The notes beneath the pieces were generated by a model. That model was not told where the DNA came from and made no database searches. It saw only the letters and a program-made list of their open reading frames with translations. The translations under genes and the position numbers were made by a program. 64,000 nt of DNA. Origin: Nectonema munidae (lineage: Eukaryota; Nematomorpha; Nectonematoida; Nectonematidae). Location: the NCBI GenBank assembly GCA_030549495.1, contig JAUIRK010000894.1, forward strand, positions 62,001 to 126,000. The letters run 5' to 3'. Shown piece by piece: positions 10,479 through 21,989 of this stretch (position 1 is the first letter of the stretch; the number at the start of each line of letters is the position of its first letter).

Positions 10479-12099
10479 ATTTACTCACGTTAGTATTTAC
10501 TCCACAAAAGCGAACTTTTGCGTGTTATGTGAAACTTATCTTTAATTTTTAAAATGGAAGGAACTTATACAGTTTAATCATTTTAGGCATTGTTGTTAAA
10601 AATTTATTATCTGATTTTCTTTTTCAGTGAATATTCCATATATTTTAAAGCTAAAAATTTTCACTTCTTGGAACGACTCAAATTGGTTGAAACTTAAAAG
10701 TACTAAGATCTCTATTTCAAAAAAAATCTTAAAAAATTGTTGTTTTATTCAAAGAACAAAAAAGAAGTGTGTCAAATATAATCTGCCTGACAAAAAAAAT
10801 TTCCTACGATACAAGATAATAAATTTAAGGGTCGCATAAAAATACTTGATATAATTACCCTTCCCACAACTCCTCCATCATCTATTTTTTATGCTTACTT
10901 TTTTTGTTGGAATTTTTCATTATAAACAAGATAAAATATAAAACCTTAAACCACTAGAACATTCTAATCTAAATTTTTCATCTAATGTTTCAGTTCTATA
11001 ATTATTTCTAATTCTTTTTAAATATTTAAAAATTTATTTATTAAAAAATACATTTTTTGGAAAATATGTCAAGAAAAACTATTTTCTTTACAAAAAAAAT
11101 GGCATTTTAAGATAAAAAAAATAAAAATTCTACCTTATTTATTAATTTTAGTTAGATAAATAAAATAGAAATTAAAGGGAAAATAAGATAAAAAATAATT
11201 TTCGCCTCAGAATTATATATCAGTGACGTAAACAAATGGGGTTAAGGAGATAAAAAAAGGTTCTGGAATGAAAGCAAAAATATAATATAATTTACTATCA
11301 TAAAAATCTAAACAAAATTACTTGCACTATATTTGAAACTTCATCTAAAGATAAATTAACAGATTTAGTTTCTGAATTACCCATTTAAATTTAAAAGCCA
11401 AAAATAAAATGAAAATACGACGACATAAAAATTTTAGAACAAAATAGACCTCATTTATAATAATTCAAAATTTTTTGAGTTGAATTTAATCAAATAAAAG
11501 ATCTTTCAAGTTCATAATAAAGATTCTAAGGTATTTATTAATATTGAATTGTATAAATGATAATCTTTTGTATCAAATTCTCCAAAGTTATATTAATGAT
11601 GATAAAATGCAAATTTTAATCATTGTTCTGTTTTATATTATCAAATAATTCACTTAATTTATAACTGAAATATTTTTCAAATTTATCAAGTAAAGTTTTA
11701 TATTCCGTGATTGTTATTTTTGTTGTCATTTTACGATATATTTGATTCCATAAGATTCTATTACTGTCCTTTTTAATACTCTTTCATCTGCCGCTAACTT
11801 GAATTTATTTTAATACTTCTAAAACTAGTCTTATACACTTCGCCCGAAAAAATTCCACTGAAATATCCATGCAAATAAAAGACAATACAATTATCCACCA
11901 TTGCTGAACAATCAAATTCTTAGAATTTACATTCTAGACTAATTTAGAATGTTCGATATACTTTGAAAATTCTTACGTTAAATTATAAAAAACTTTCTTT
12001 CAAATGAAAAAACAATTTTCTACAAATCGGGTTTTAGCATACATTACTCCCTATTTATCTATAAATTAAACATACTTCAGGTTATCGAGTAGGCATTCT
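10479..12099. other. Very AT-rich spacer, no feature seen
   Basis: No domain-bearing frame, repeat array or terminal inverted repeat was recognised. The LINE remnant may reach into its right part, but I cannot show it. Confidence 0.4.
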
Positions 12100-13727
12100 T
12101 GGGGTCATCCCTTGAACTCCCCTCAACATATACTTTCATCTATAAAATTCACTGACTATGTCTACATAACATTTCTAAAGCCTATATACTACGCCTATAG
12201 CCCCATTAGAATTCGCTCTAAAATTTTCCTCTCTTAACATTAAATTTATGAAAATATAGATAAAACGCTACATTCTTACCTATAAATCCTTAATACCACA
12301 CTTTCCAGCAGGCTTTCTCAACTCACTATTCCACTATATATCTCATCTAAACAACAATATGATTTTTCTCGTCCTTCTAATCCTACATCAGAAACTCATT
12401 CTTCCTATCAAAATCTAACCTTCATAATTTATCCTTTTTCTCTGACACCAAAAAGAATAAATAATTGCACAAATAAAATGATTACTACTTAACGCATTAA
12501 AAGATAGGTGCCTAATCACTTCCATCTAACGTACGAATTTCTCGGACTTATTCAAATTTTCAAAGATGTGCTCCTAAGTTTGGCCCTTTACAAAAGACCT
12601 CAACGTTTACTCTTCTTCTCTACTAGCTCTCCTCTCAACTGTTTAACGCCTATATATGTATGCGAATGTAATGCTCTAATTTACACATGCTTCCTTATTT
12701 CCTACAACCTTCATCACTTTACTTCCTTCAAAGACATGAATTTTTTCACAGACTTCCAAAACCTCACTCGAGACTTATAATTAAATAACAAAATACCCGT
12801 TATCTTAGATCTTTAGCATTTTTCACGCCTGCACTACGATAAATAAAAACATTAACTACCTCCTTCCCCACTTTACTACCATCCATTTCTATACCGATGC
12901 ACAAAACATAATCCACGATCTCTCTCTATCACACAACATCCCCTTTCCCTCCTTTCAACTCGCCTCCTCCCTAATCAATCTTACACGACATTTCCACATA
13001 CACCTATGCTGGTGCCCTGCTCACCTAAACATACCAGAAAACTCCCTCGTAGACTACTTAACCTCAAACTTACACCTAACCTCCCACATCCCTCTCATCA
13101 ACTCCCTATCTCTCAAAACTTTTCAACGCACATTCACTTATCCTCTCTAGAATAATGGCTAATGTCCATAACTTTATCTCAAAATGCACATATCTCCTCT
13201 TTACCACACATTAGCACAATTCACACAACTTTCAAAAACAAAAATTTACACCACCTCGTTCAACCATTCGTTCGCTATCAGGCCACTGCCCATGCAAATG
13301 ATATCTCTTCCGAATTAAAGTTAGCGAAAATCCATACTGTCGTTTCGGATGAGACACAATAGAAACGCCATACCATCTCATCTTCACATGTTAAATCTTC
13401 TCTTATCATCGCCAAGATCTTTTATTTCGCTGCCTTTCTTTACTTAATAGATCTTCAACAACACTCTCAGATCTTTTGTTACACCCAACACAACTAAAAT
13501 CCCTAGCAACCCTCATTGACACCATTGAAACAACTCTTACCACTGTTGACAACCCTATAACAAACTAATCTGCCTTTCCTTTCTATTTTATGAATAACAT
13601 CTGTAACTCCTCCCTATCTCTACCAACATCTCCATCCTCCTTAACCAACTCTCAAGCTTACGCGAGCATATCAGCACACGCTGGAAAGTGCTTTGAAATT
13701 TACCTACCTACCTACCTACCTACCTAA
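12100..13727 (+). mobile_element. LINE 3' end with RNase H domain (degraded)
   Basis: The sequence turns C-rich and A/G-poor compared with its flanks. At about 12860-13150 one frame reads IHFYTDAQNIIHDLSLSHNI, then HIHLCWCPAHLNIPENSLVD, an RNase H core (the usual forms are FTDSQAA and WVPGHxGIxGNExAD). Farther on, near 13270-13380, is SENPYCRFG and DTIETPYHLIFTC, the cysteine/histidine motif that follows RNase H in I-group LINEs. Stops and frame changes are frequent. The element ends in (CCTA)n at 13701-13727, a plausible 3' tail. The reverse transcriptase part upstream is not recognisable and the left limit is a guess. Confidence 0.65.
13701..13727. repeat. (CCTA)n short tandem repeat
   Basis: About six to seven CCTA units in a row, right after the LINE coding remnant. 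Some LINEs end in such simple repeats instead of poly-A. Confidence 0.85.
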
Positions 13728-14019
13728 TAATATAATTCATTGGTTCAATTAGTTAAGTATTTACTTAATAGGTTCCTTAATTAGATAGTCAGTTAAATAA
13801 TTTCAGGCCAATTGAATTTGAATTATAATTATTTATAGATTTGAATTTAGAACTTGCTGCTAATATTACTTTGATTTAAATTATTTAATTTAAGAATTAG
13901 ACTTTCGTTCATAGTTGATCATAAGGGACGTAATTGTGTCTTTTGATGAAAGTACTTCAGTACATATTTCATTTAAAACAAAAAAATATATTTTATATAA
14001 TAATATTTTTATATTTGGA

Positions 14020-14122
14020 GGCGTGAGTAAGGTTGGTTAGATACTGGGTTTTTCGATCCTTATAGTTCGATACAAGCAGTTCAATTGTGCTTTCTCGATG
14101 AAAACACCCAAGATACCTTTAC
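14020..14122 (-). repeat. SINE-like dispersed repeat, copy 3 (reverse)
   Basis: The reverse complement reads AAAGGTATCTTGGGTGTTTT, then TTGTATCGAACTATAA, then CCCAGTATCTAACCAACC and TTACTCACGCC, matching copy 2. The part with the B-box-like motif is deleted. Confidence 0.55.
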
Positions 14123-14588
14123 ATTTACCGTTTCTTTAAAAAAAAACCCTGTCTTATTTTCCGCTTCAAACACAATATTTATTTATACTTTTTAGCCTTT
14201 ATAAATTTTATAAATAAAATATTAATATTGTATTTTTGAACCAAATTTGATTGAAACAAATTACTGTATATTTAAGTGTATATAACTCGGCCACAAATTT
14301 AAGAAAAATATGTTGCAACTCTAAATATTCACTTTATAATTTTTTTCGTTAATTTTGATAAATAACAAGTAAAGTTATTTTAAAAATGGCCTTTGAAATT
14401 TTAAATTACTTTTCCCTATTTCCTTCTTTTTAGTGCGATTTATTAATGTAATGAAAAAGTAATATTACAAGATTATCTATTTGGAATCAATTAAAGAGAA
14501 ATTATTTAATTTAACTGTCAAAATTCAGCAGTGACCAAACATCAGTTATCTTTTTGTTAGCTTTTGGTAACTCACTCCTAGAATTGTC
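14123..14588. other. AT-rich spacer, no feature seen
   Basis: No coding or repeat signal; it ends at the TTAA target of the next piggyBac element. Confidence 0.45.
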
Positions 14589-15872
14589 TTAACCCTTTCA
14601 GGCATAATGGGACACTGGTGCCCTAAACAAAAAAATGAGCAAGTTACTTGCACGTTAACTCAACTTTTTAGTAATATAACTTATTTCAATTTAATTCTAT
14701 CAAAATTTTAATTTTTTTTTTCAAATTTTTCTTCAAAAATTGTTTTCAAAGTGAAAAAAATATGAACTATTAAGTGATAACATTAAATTTATACAACACC
14801 GTAATTCGGTATTTTGATTAAAAAATTTTAAATCAAGTTTTTTCAAATGTATTTATAGAATCATCAATTTTACCTGAAAATTCATTTTTAATTAGCTATT
14901 CTTTTACTTTTTTGTTTTCGACTTCAGTGTCCCATTATGTCTTTGTTGAACAATTATAAATGTCCTTATAATAAGATACATAAATACAAGTTTTTATAAG
15001 ATGTAAATCATGATACTTAGAGATTACACCCAAAGACAAAAAATAACACACATATATATATATATATATCAAGTAATTTGACAGCTATCCTAATCTTTTT
15101 CTCTCTTGCCCGTGTGAGAGTAGATATCAGCAGTTAAAAAAATATCTGTCAAATGTGCTGATATATGGGTTTTCTATATTTTGAATCTCTTGGAACCTGC
15201 ATGATTTGTTACAAACAGACATCACAGATGTTAATGCAGAAGAGAATCTATCATTTATAGTAGACTAATTTTGACAACTCTAAAAAAGAGAGCAGATAAA
15301 ACTGAAGTGTTCATATTTTTTAACTTCATCACTAAGTTTTACTTTTTATCCTTCTTATGTCTCTGAAAAGTAAAATATACCATAATGGAAGAGAATTGAC
15401 AATAAGTAAAAAAGATATAACTGAAATTATCTACGCTGAAAACTCAGAAGATGAATTTTTAAAGTTGGACAATGATGATATTCAAGCTCTGATATCTGGT
15501 GATGAAGCAGGATGTAGCTCAGTAAGAATTTCCAATAATGAAGAAGAAGAGAAAAGTCTTGAAATTGAATGGAGCAATAATTCGAAATGCGTGTGCTCCA
15601 TCTTGTAGAAAATCCTATTAAATACGATAAATTTTTGGAATCATTTTCACAACTCTTAGATTCTTCTCATATAAATGACGAATTTTTCGTGTTCAAAAAA
15701 GTAACAAACTTTGATATATTATTGAAAGATATAATTTTAGTAGAAACGGAAAGATATACGAGCACAAAAGTCATGTTTTTTCAACCAATGAGCATCAAAT
15801 TTCTGCTTTTATTGGGATGCATCTTGTGTTTGGCTTTAATAGGCTTCCTACCATAAGAAACTATTGGTCTAA

Positions 15873-16037
15873 GGGGTCGTTCACAATTGACGTCAACTAA
15901 AACTGGGGAGGGGGGGGGGGGTATCCAAAGTTGACATAATTCGATTTTGTTAAGTGATGATATTATAAAAGTTGACATGAGGGGGGAGGGGGTTGAAATT
16001 TATCAAAAAAAGGTTGACGTCAATTGTGAACGACCCC
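15873..16037. mobile_element. PIF/Harbinger-type MITE inside piggyBac 2
   Basis: This 165-bp element has near-perfect 25-bp-plus terminal inverted repeats starting GGGGTCGTTCACAATTGACG, and TAA on both sides (15870-15872, 16038-16040). A 3-bp TWA duplication and GGG-start repeats point to Harbinger-type elements. The middle holds two G-runs. A diverged fragment of the same family ends near 35311. Confidence 0.8.
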
Positions 16038-17365
16038 TAAGAACAAAAGTTTAAATGTAAGCTATATTTCAAATATCATGACATAATATATATTTACTGA
16101 AATCAAACGTTATTTTCATTTCAATAACAATGATAACATGGATGGTGATAGGGCTCATAAAGTGAGGCCGATTTTCAAACATTATAATGCTGCTTTTGAA
16201 AAGACATTTTATCCAGAAAAAAGCAGTCAATTGATGAAAGAATGATCAATTTAAAAGCAAATGTAGTATGAAACAGTATGTAGCAAAACCGATTAAATGG
16301 GGTTTCAAATGTTGGGTCAGAGCTGGCATTACAGGTTTCCTTTTTCAAATAGAACCCTACATTGGTAAAGAAAAAGACATCAAGCATTTTTTAGGCGAAA
16401 ATGTTGTAATGCGGTTATTACAGAAAGTTTTGCACAAGGGTTGTCATTTGTATTTCGACAGTTTTTTTTACTACTGTCAACATTATGAAAATGCTGCATG
16501 ATAAAGGTATTATGGCGACTGGCATTATACGTGAAAATAGAAAACTACTCCTAGGCGATTTGAAAAATGATAAAGATATGAAAAAAGGTGAAGCTGACTG
16601 TCATCAAACAACTGATCGTAAATTCAATGTTTGTAAATGGTTCGACACTCGTGGAATCACAGTCTTATCAAACTTTATGAAGCCAACAGGTATGAAGCTC
16701 AGAAAAAAAGCGCGGAGAAAGAGGTCGCTTTATTCAAACAATACCTACTATGATCTCAAATTACAATAGTTATATGCGAGGAGTAGACTTGTCCAATCAA
16801 TTCAAGAGCTATTACAATTATGATCATAGATCAATACATAAGTATTACATAATATATTTTTTTGATTTGTTTGAAACATCTCATAAATTCTTATTTGGTT
16901 TTCAAAAAGTTAAAACTTAATATAGTCAATCGTTTATAGTATTTAAGCAAGTTGTTGCTATGCTAGGAGTACCCAACCTTTTTTTTAAATGATCGTCTTT
17001 TTTAGATTCGCTTCTAATAAGATCGACCTCAGATATTAAACAGGAGCTCACATTTTCAAAATTATTGAGAGGTGAGAGGATTTTTATTTTCAAAATTTTT
17101 GGGGGGAAATTTTTTTTTAATTTTGAAAAAACCATGACATATTATACCAGTTTAAAATATTCTAAATTACTGGGGCTTCCACCTCCCTCTCAAAACACAT
17201 TAGAAGACGAAATATATAAAAAAGTATTTTTTTTTGAGTATAATAAAAAAAGTAAAAAAATGAAAAAAAAAGTTTATAAAAATTTAATAGAAACAACGTT
17301 TTGAATAAAATATTAAAAATATGCTGCATAACTAATTGAAAAATTAATGCGAAGCTTGATACTGC

Positions 17366-19713
17366 TTAGATTTTGCAATTTTTTTCAAAATCATGCTCTA
17401 ATGATGAAGTTGCCAAACGAAGACAGTCATCCAAATGATCATCCGAAATTTGATTTCTAAATTGATTTTTAATATTATTCATGCTTGAAAATGCAGATTC
17501 ACATAAATATGTTGAACAAAAACAAGATAAGAATTTTTGTGCCACACTAGTTAATAATGGAAAATCTTCGTTTGTTTTTCCCAGACTTGATGAGAAATGT
17601 TTGCTTTTATTTCGATATTATTTTGCAATTTTATTATTTCAACTTCTACACAAGGTTGATTTATATTGAATAGATAAAAATTTTAGATGAAATATCTGAA
17701 ATTATCACATCTTTTTGATATGGATTGCTGATGAAAGATAAAACATCAACTTTGAAAAATTTACAAAATCTTGATTTTATTTCTTTTTCTACTACTTCAA
17801 TTTCATTGACAGATCTATCGAATCGTAACAAAGTAAAGAAGTTTTATTTTCGAAAAACTTTTGTAAGTGTTGAAAATGTTTCAATTCATAATTTTTTATG
17901 TTTTCCTTTAATAAAACTAAGTAGCTTCTATCAGTGCTCAACATATCGAATATATTTTTATTTCCACCCTTTAATTAATTAAGTTGTTTGTGGCGTTCGC
18001 ACCCATCCTTTCGGATATCGTGGCCCGACCGGAATGCTGAGTCCAAGTCTACCTGGACTTTCCATCCCACTAAACGCCCACCGGCCCTTGTTACAAAAGA
18101 ATAGCTATACCTTGTTATATATATTATTTTACAAGAATTTATGTTACAATATATAAATACAACTGAGTGAAAGATACTATCCTAACGCGAATGCTCCCAT
18201 TTTGGGAAACAAACTTATTGTCTAGTGATAGCTTGATTACTAATCACGTAGAATCGGGTCGCTAGAGCACTACCTAACCGTAAAAACCTTTGAATTCTTC
18301 AGAGGAAGAAAACCAGGGTAAAAAACCGGCACGACGGAATGTATCTTGCTCCTAAATAAAAGAATATGATTATAAAAGGTATATGCTACAAAAATAGAAG
18401 CGTTTTAAGGCATGCAATATCTTATATATTATTACTAAATGATATTTGATACATGTTATTGGGTTAAGAAAGATATACATAATTTAAGGCATGCTAGGTT
18501 AGGAACAATCTACCCCTGGAATTTGACTCCATCCCTAAATGTAGTCCCTAGGATATATTTCCCCCCTGAAGTTGTAAGTTGAAGTCGTTCAATTTTGAGC
18601 AGAAGTCAACCAAAAGTCTCAAATTTAGAACCCACTCTTCCTCAAAAAGTTTATGATAGTAGTCTTCTTTCTCATTCAGAAAAAGTTTAATATCGTTGAT
18701 AAGCAGTAAAAACCTTTCTAAAAACAAAAGTTCTTTATCAACCTCACACTGAGCTTGAAATAAACGACGCTGTAGAGGTTTTCCTTTGATTGAATTAACA
18801 ATTTTAGGAGTAATTTCTAAGACATCTTTAGTGGTTAATCTTTTGGTGCATAGTACTTGCTGATGAATAATACAGTGGTATGTTAAAAAATTCGGATAAT
18901 TTTCGTCTTTTTTACAAAAAGAAATAAAGCCACATTTATGGCCAATCATTGAAGGAGCTCCATCTTTTGTGATAGGAACAAGTTTGAATAACGGAATATG
19001 ATGTTCTTTAACAAAATTGTTAAAAATTAAAAAAAAGTCTTCTCTAGTTCTACCTTTCAATGGTAAAATTTTTAAAAGTTCTTCTTTAACAGTAAAATTG
19101 ACAAAACTAAACGAATATAAACCATTAACTGGGCAGTGCCCGTAAAATCAGTTGATTCATCTAATTGTAGAGAGAACGCCACACATTTTTCAATGTCTAA
19201 GAATAATTGACTTTTTAAATCAGAACACAATGCTTCCACTCTTCTACTTATTGTCATTCTAGAAAGCTGTACACTTTTAATTGTAGACATTATTTCATTA
19301 GAGTTATTAAATTTGGAAAATAATGATTCTGCTACTATTACAAGAGAGAGTCTTTTATTATTGTTCCATCAGAAAAAGGTTTTTTTGATTTGCATAACAA
19401 ATGACTAACTTTGAGAGATGCAACAGTTGAGGCATATGATGACTTGTTAAGCACCTTCGTCATGCTTTTCTGTTGTTTAAAAAAGTCTATTCTTAATTTT
19501 GCAACTTTGTCTTTACGAACTTCACAATTTTTTAGAAATTTTTCTTCATATTTTTGATGTAAACTATTAAAGTGTCTCTCAATATTACTTTTTTTTTTTA
19601 GCATCGCAACACATGAATTACATATTAAACAGCAACACCATCAACTAATACAAAAAAAACATTTCTTCCCATTCATAATTAAAATGATAAGTTTTAGTTT
19701 TCTTTACACTCAT
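17366..19713 (-). pseudogene. hAT transposase pseudogene (GTF2IRD2/ZBED-like)
   Basis: On the minus strand it starts MSVKKTKTYHFNYEWEE, followed by a BED-like finger (CNSCVAMLKKKSNIERHFNS and a trailing H), then SQLFLDIEKCVAFSLQLDES and TDFTGTAQL (first catalytic aspartate), KGRTREDFF, LVPITKDGAPSMIGHKCGFI, YHCIIHQQVLCTKRL, and LNDFNLQLQG. After an inserted block come KNYELKHFQHLQKFFENK and the C-terminal dimerisation motif STYLCESAFSSMNNIKNQFR, ending at the stop near 17366. The order is that of general-transcription-factor-II-I-repeat/ZBED-like hAT proteins. Frame changes near 19070, 19330 and 19610, several stops around 17700-17830 and the insertion disable it. Confidence 0.85.
17980..18560. 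other. Unidentified insertion in the hAT gene
   Basis: The hAT protein reading stops matching near 18560 and resumes near 17975, so about 570-590 bp is foreign. Its first 110 bp (to about 18090) is far more GC-rich than the surroundings (GTGGCGTTCGCACCC, GTGGCCCGACCGGAATG). AAGTTGT occurs at both proposed junctions and could be a target duplication, but terminal repeats were not found. I cannot name the element. Confidence 0.4.
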
Positions 19714-20667
19714 ATTCAAATTTTTCAATTTTTTTATATTATCTAAAAACAAAACAACCTAAGGGTAAATAAAATTTCAAAAAAAAAAAATAAAAAAACC
19801 TTTTGAAATTTTACATAAAAATAAAATAAAAACTTACAAGTAAAAGAAATTTAATTTGATTATATAGCAACACTAAAGTGACCAGATTTTATCATTATCA
19901 AAGCGGGACACCATTATTAAAAATTTGATTTGCAATGAAAAAAATTAAACAAATATAAATTTTTATTTGAGTACAAAAAAGTAACTAAAGATATGAATTT
20001 CTATATACAAGTGAATATTGATTTGCCATCGACCAAAAAATTTCTCGCGATCGACTGGTTGGGCATCCCTGTGCTATGCGATTGATAAACAACTTTACAT
20101 CCAGTAAGTACCCATCTTCTTCCACCTCAAAGAAAAAGATTTCCTTCATCTTTCCAATTTCAGTGAGAGAAGACAAATGTGTCGATTTTGTTGTAAAAAT
20201 AAAAGAGAAAGCAGAACATTCATTTTTTGTGGAGCCTGTGAAAAGTTTCTCTGTGTACAAAAAGATAGAAACTATTTTTTGAACTTTCATTTAGAATTAT
20301 GATTTTATAAACTAAAAAAAAATTTTTCAATATTTTTTCCTTATCAAGATTTTTATTAAATCAAAAGTAAAACACAATGCCCAAATTTCATTTGATACTA
20401 AGACAAAAAATTTTGTAGGGCTATTTAACAAAGGATCTTGGTGAAAAATATCTCTCGGATAAAAAAAAGTTTAAAAGTAACAACCATTAAAACATTTAAC
20501 TTTTATGTGCACAGTGGGACACTAGTGTCCCATATCAATTTCGCGGGTCAATGACATTTAATTTCAAAAATGCTTCAGTTTTGTCTTAGTTATATTACAG
20601 GAACATTTTTTAAAAAGGTTTAACATCATTTTGATTGCGTAACTTTTTCTGTGCCTGAAAGGGTTAA

Positions 20668-21980
20668 TATAGGTATCTGTATTTTTAATCCTAAGTATAT
20701 TTTTGACTCTTGACAAAATCTTGTAATTTTCGTTGAAATCTTATTTTCCGTCAACGACTAAACTTAAAATTTTGAATATTTATTCTAAATCAAATTTGCG
20801 TATGGATCGATTCGAAACCCAAGACGTTAATTCCCAAATTGGGAGATTTGTACCCTAGACATTTCCTTCCTGATTTTAGACCTTTCGTTTTTTGTCGTTT
20901 CATATTTATCCTTACCTTTTTTTACTTAAGGCATTTCATATCAGGGGCGCACATCCGTGGGGCGAAGAGAGGTGAGGTCTATGTAGATTTGGGGCCCCGC
21001 TATTAGATTTCTAATTGGGCCATGCAATTCCTAGCACAGGCCCTGTTGTACAGTGTAAATTAGAACATGTCTATAGTTTGAAAAAATTTATTGGAAGTAA
21101 AAAATGGCAAAACTATTCATTCATCAAATTATTTTCTATTTAATTAACACTTAGGAACGTGAATGTTTCGACGCATTTTAACTGGCTGGTAGAAATGGCC
21201 TTGCTTTGTATGAATCACAGATTGAGAAAAGCTTTCATTGTATTTTCTTGCTCTTTTTTCTTTGAAGACGGGACACTTTTCATTCACAAAAGATCAATCA
21301 ATAAATAGAAGGGAATTATATTTCCCTTTATACTTTATTCTTTATTTGCCTTCTACATCATTGTTAGTTCAAATTGATCGCCCAAAGATCTACCATGCTT
21401 GAACTGGCCACAAATCATTCTTTAAACTTCGCAAGACAGAATTGGGAGTTTTACTTCAACGCAATTTTTAAGTACAGATTTGGCTTAATAACATATACAA
21501 AATCCCAGTTCAAACTACCACATATATTTTAAAAACAGTCTAAACTTTTCAATGAAAATTTTTTTTTCTTATTTATACTATGAAAATGAAAAAAAACAAT
21601 AAAAAGCTTTATTTTACATTAAAACTAAAAAGTAAAACTAATTTCAAAAACAAAGCAATACGATTTCTTATTAAAATGTGAAAAAAAATCATTTAACACA
21701 TTTTTCACATAAATAAATCATATGAGTTTTAAAAACTGATTTTTGATATATGGGTCACTTCATTGAGGTTCTTTTCCTGGGTTTACAGGTGGAAGCGTAA
21801 CAATACCCTCGTGCAGAAGTACATGGTTGAATTGAGATTTCAGAGCAGTTATACTTTTGTACTATCCAGCTGTTATATCCAGGTTGTTGCAGAACATTCA
21901 ATAGGGCCATCTTCTGGAGGGTTAATATGTGGTATAGTCTCTTAGCATTCTATCACTAGTTTTCACACATGACTTGACAT
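20668..21980. other. Mostly AT-rich spacer; possible short hAT-like scrap
   Basis: At 20942-21045 a short GC-richer piece starts CAGGGGCGCACATCC and ends CACAGGCCCTG, like hAT ends, but the flanks do not match as a target duplication. Otherwise nothing was seen. Confidence 0.35.
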
Positions 21981-21989
21981 TATTGTACT

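Larger units (their letters stand above)
16964..20071 (-). mobile_element. hAT element (3.1 kb) inside piggyBac 2
   Basis: The identical 8-mer TGCTATGC sits on both sides (16956-16963, 20072-20079). The ends are TAGGAGTACCCAACC on the left and, in reverse, CAGGGATGCCCAACC on the right, a familiar hAT terminus. It carries one minus-strand transposase pseudogene and a foreign insertion of about 0.57 kb. Confidence 0.92.
15357..20290 (+). pseudogene. piggyBac transposase pseudogene, split by two insertions
   Basis: ATG 15357 opens an acidic leader (MSLKSKIYHNGRELTISKKD). Farther on are FFNQ..SNFCFYWDASCVW and PTIRNYWS, then the Harbinger MITE. After it come RAHKVRPIFKHYNAAFEKTF, VAKPIKWGFKCWVRAG, LGENVVMRLLQKVL, HLYFDSFFYYC (second catalytic aspartate region), GIMATGIIRENRK and NSYMRGVDLSNQFKSYYNYD. 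The hAT element then interrupts the gene. Beyond it, at about 20175-20290, the + strand gives the C-terminal Cys-rich tail CRFCCKNKRESRTFIFCGAC and FLCV, typical of piggyBac. Frame changes occur near 15590, 15770, 16490 and 16770. It is clearly inactive. Confidence 0.85.
14593..20663 (+). mobile_element. piggyBac element 2 (6.07 kb with nested insertions)
   Basis: TTAA flanks both ends (14589-14592, 20664-20667). The left end is CCCTTTCAGGCATAATGGG; the right end in reverse is CCCTTTCAGGCAC. Subterminal palindromes are GGGACACTGGTGCCC (14609-14623) and GGGACACTAGTGTCCC (20516-20531). Without the hAT (3.1 kb) and Harbinger MITE (165 bp) it would be about 2.8 kb, a normal size for piggyBac elements. 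An inverted copy of CATAATGGGACACT also lies at 14926-14939. Confidence 0.92.

Noticed and set aside
20942-21045. Short CAGGGGCGCACATCC...CACAGGCCCTG piece as a hAT MITE
   Set aside because: Flanking 8-mers (TTTCATAT and TTGTACAG) do not match and the end similarity is limited to a few bases.
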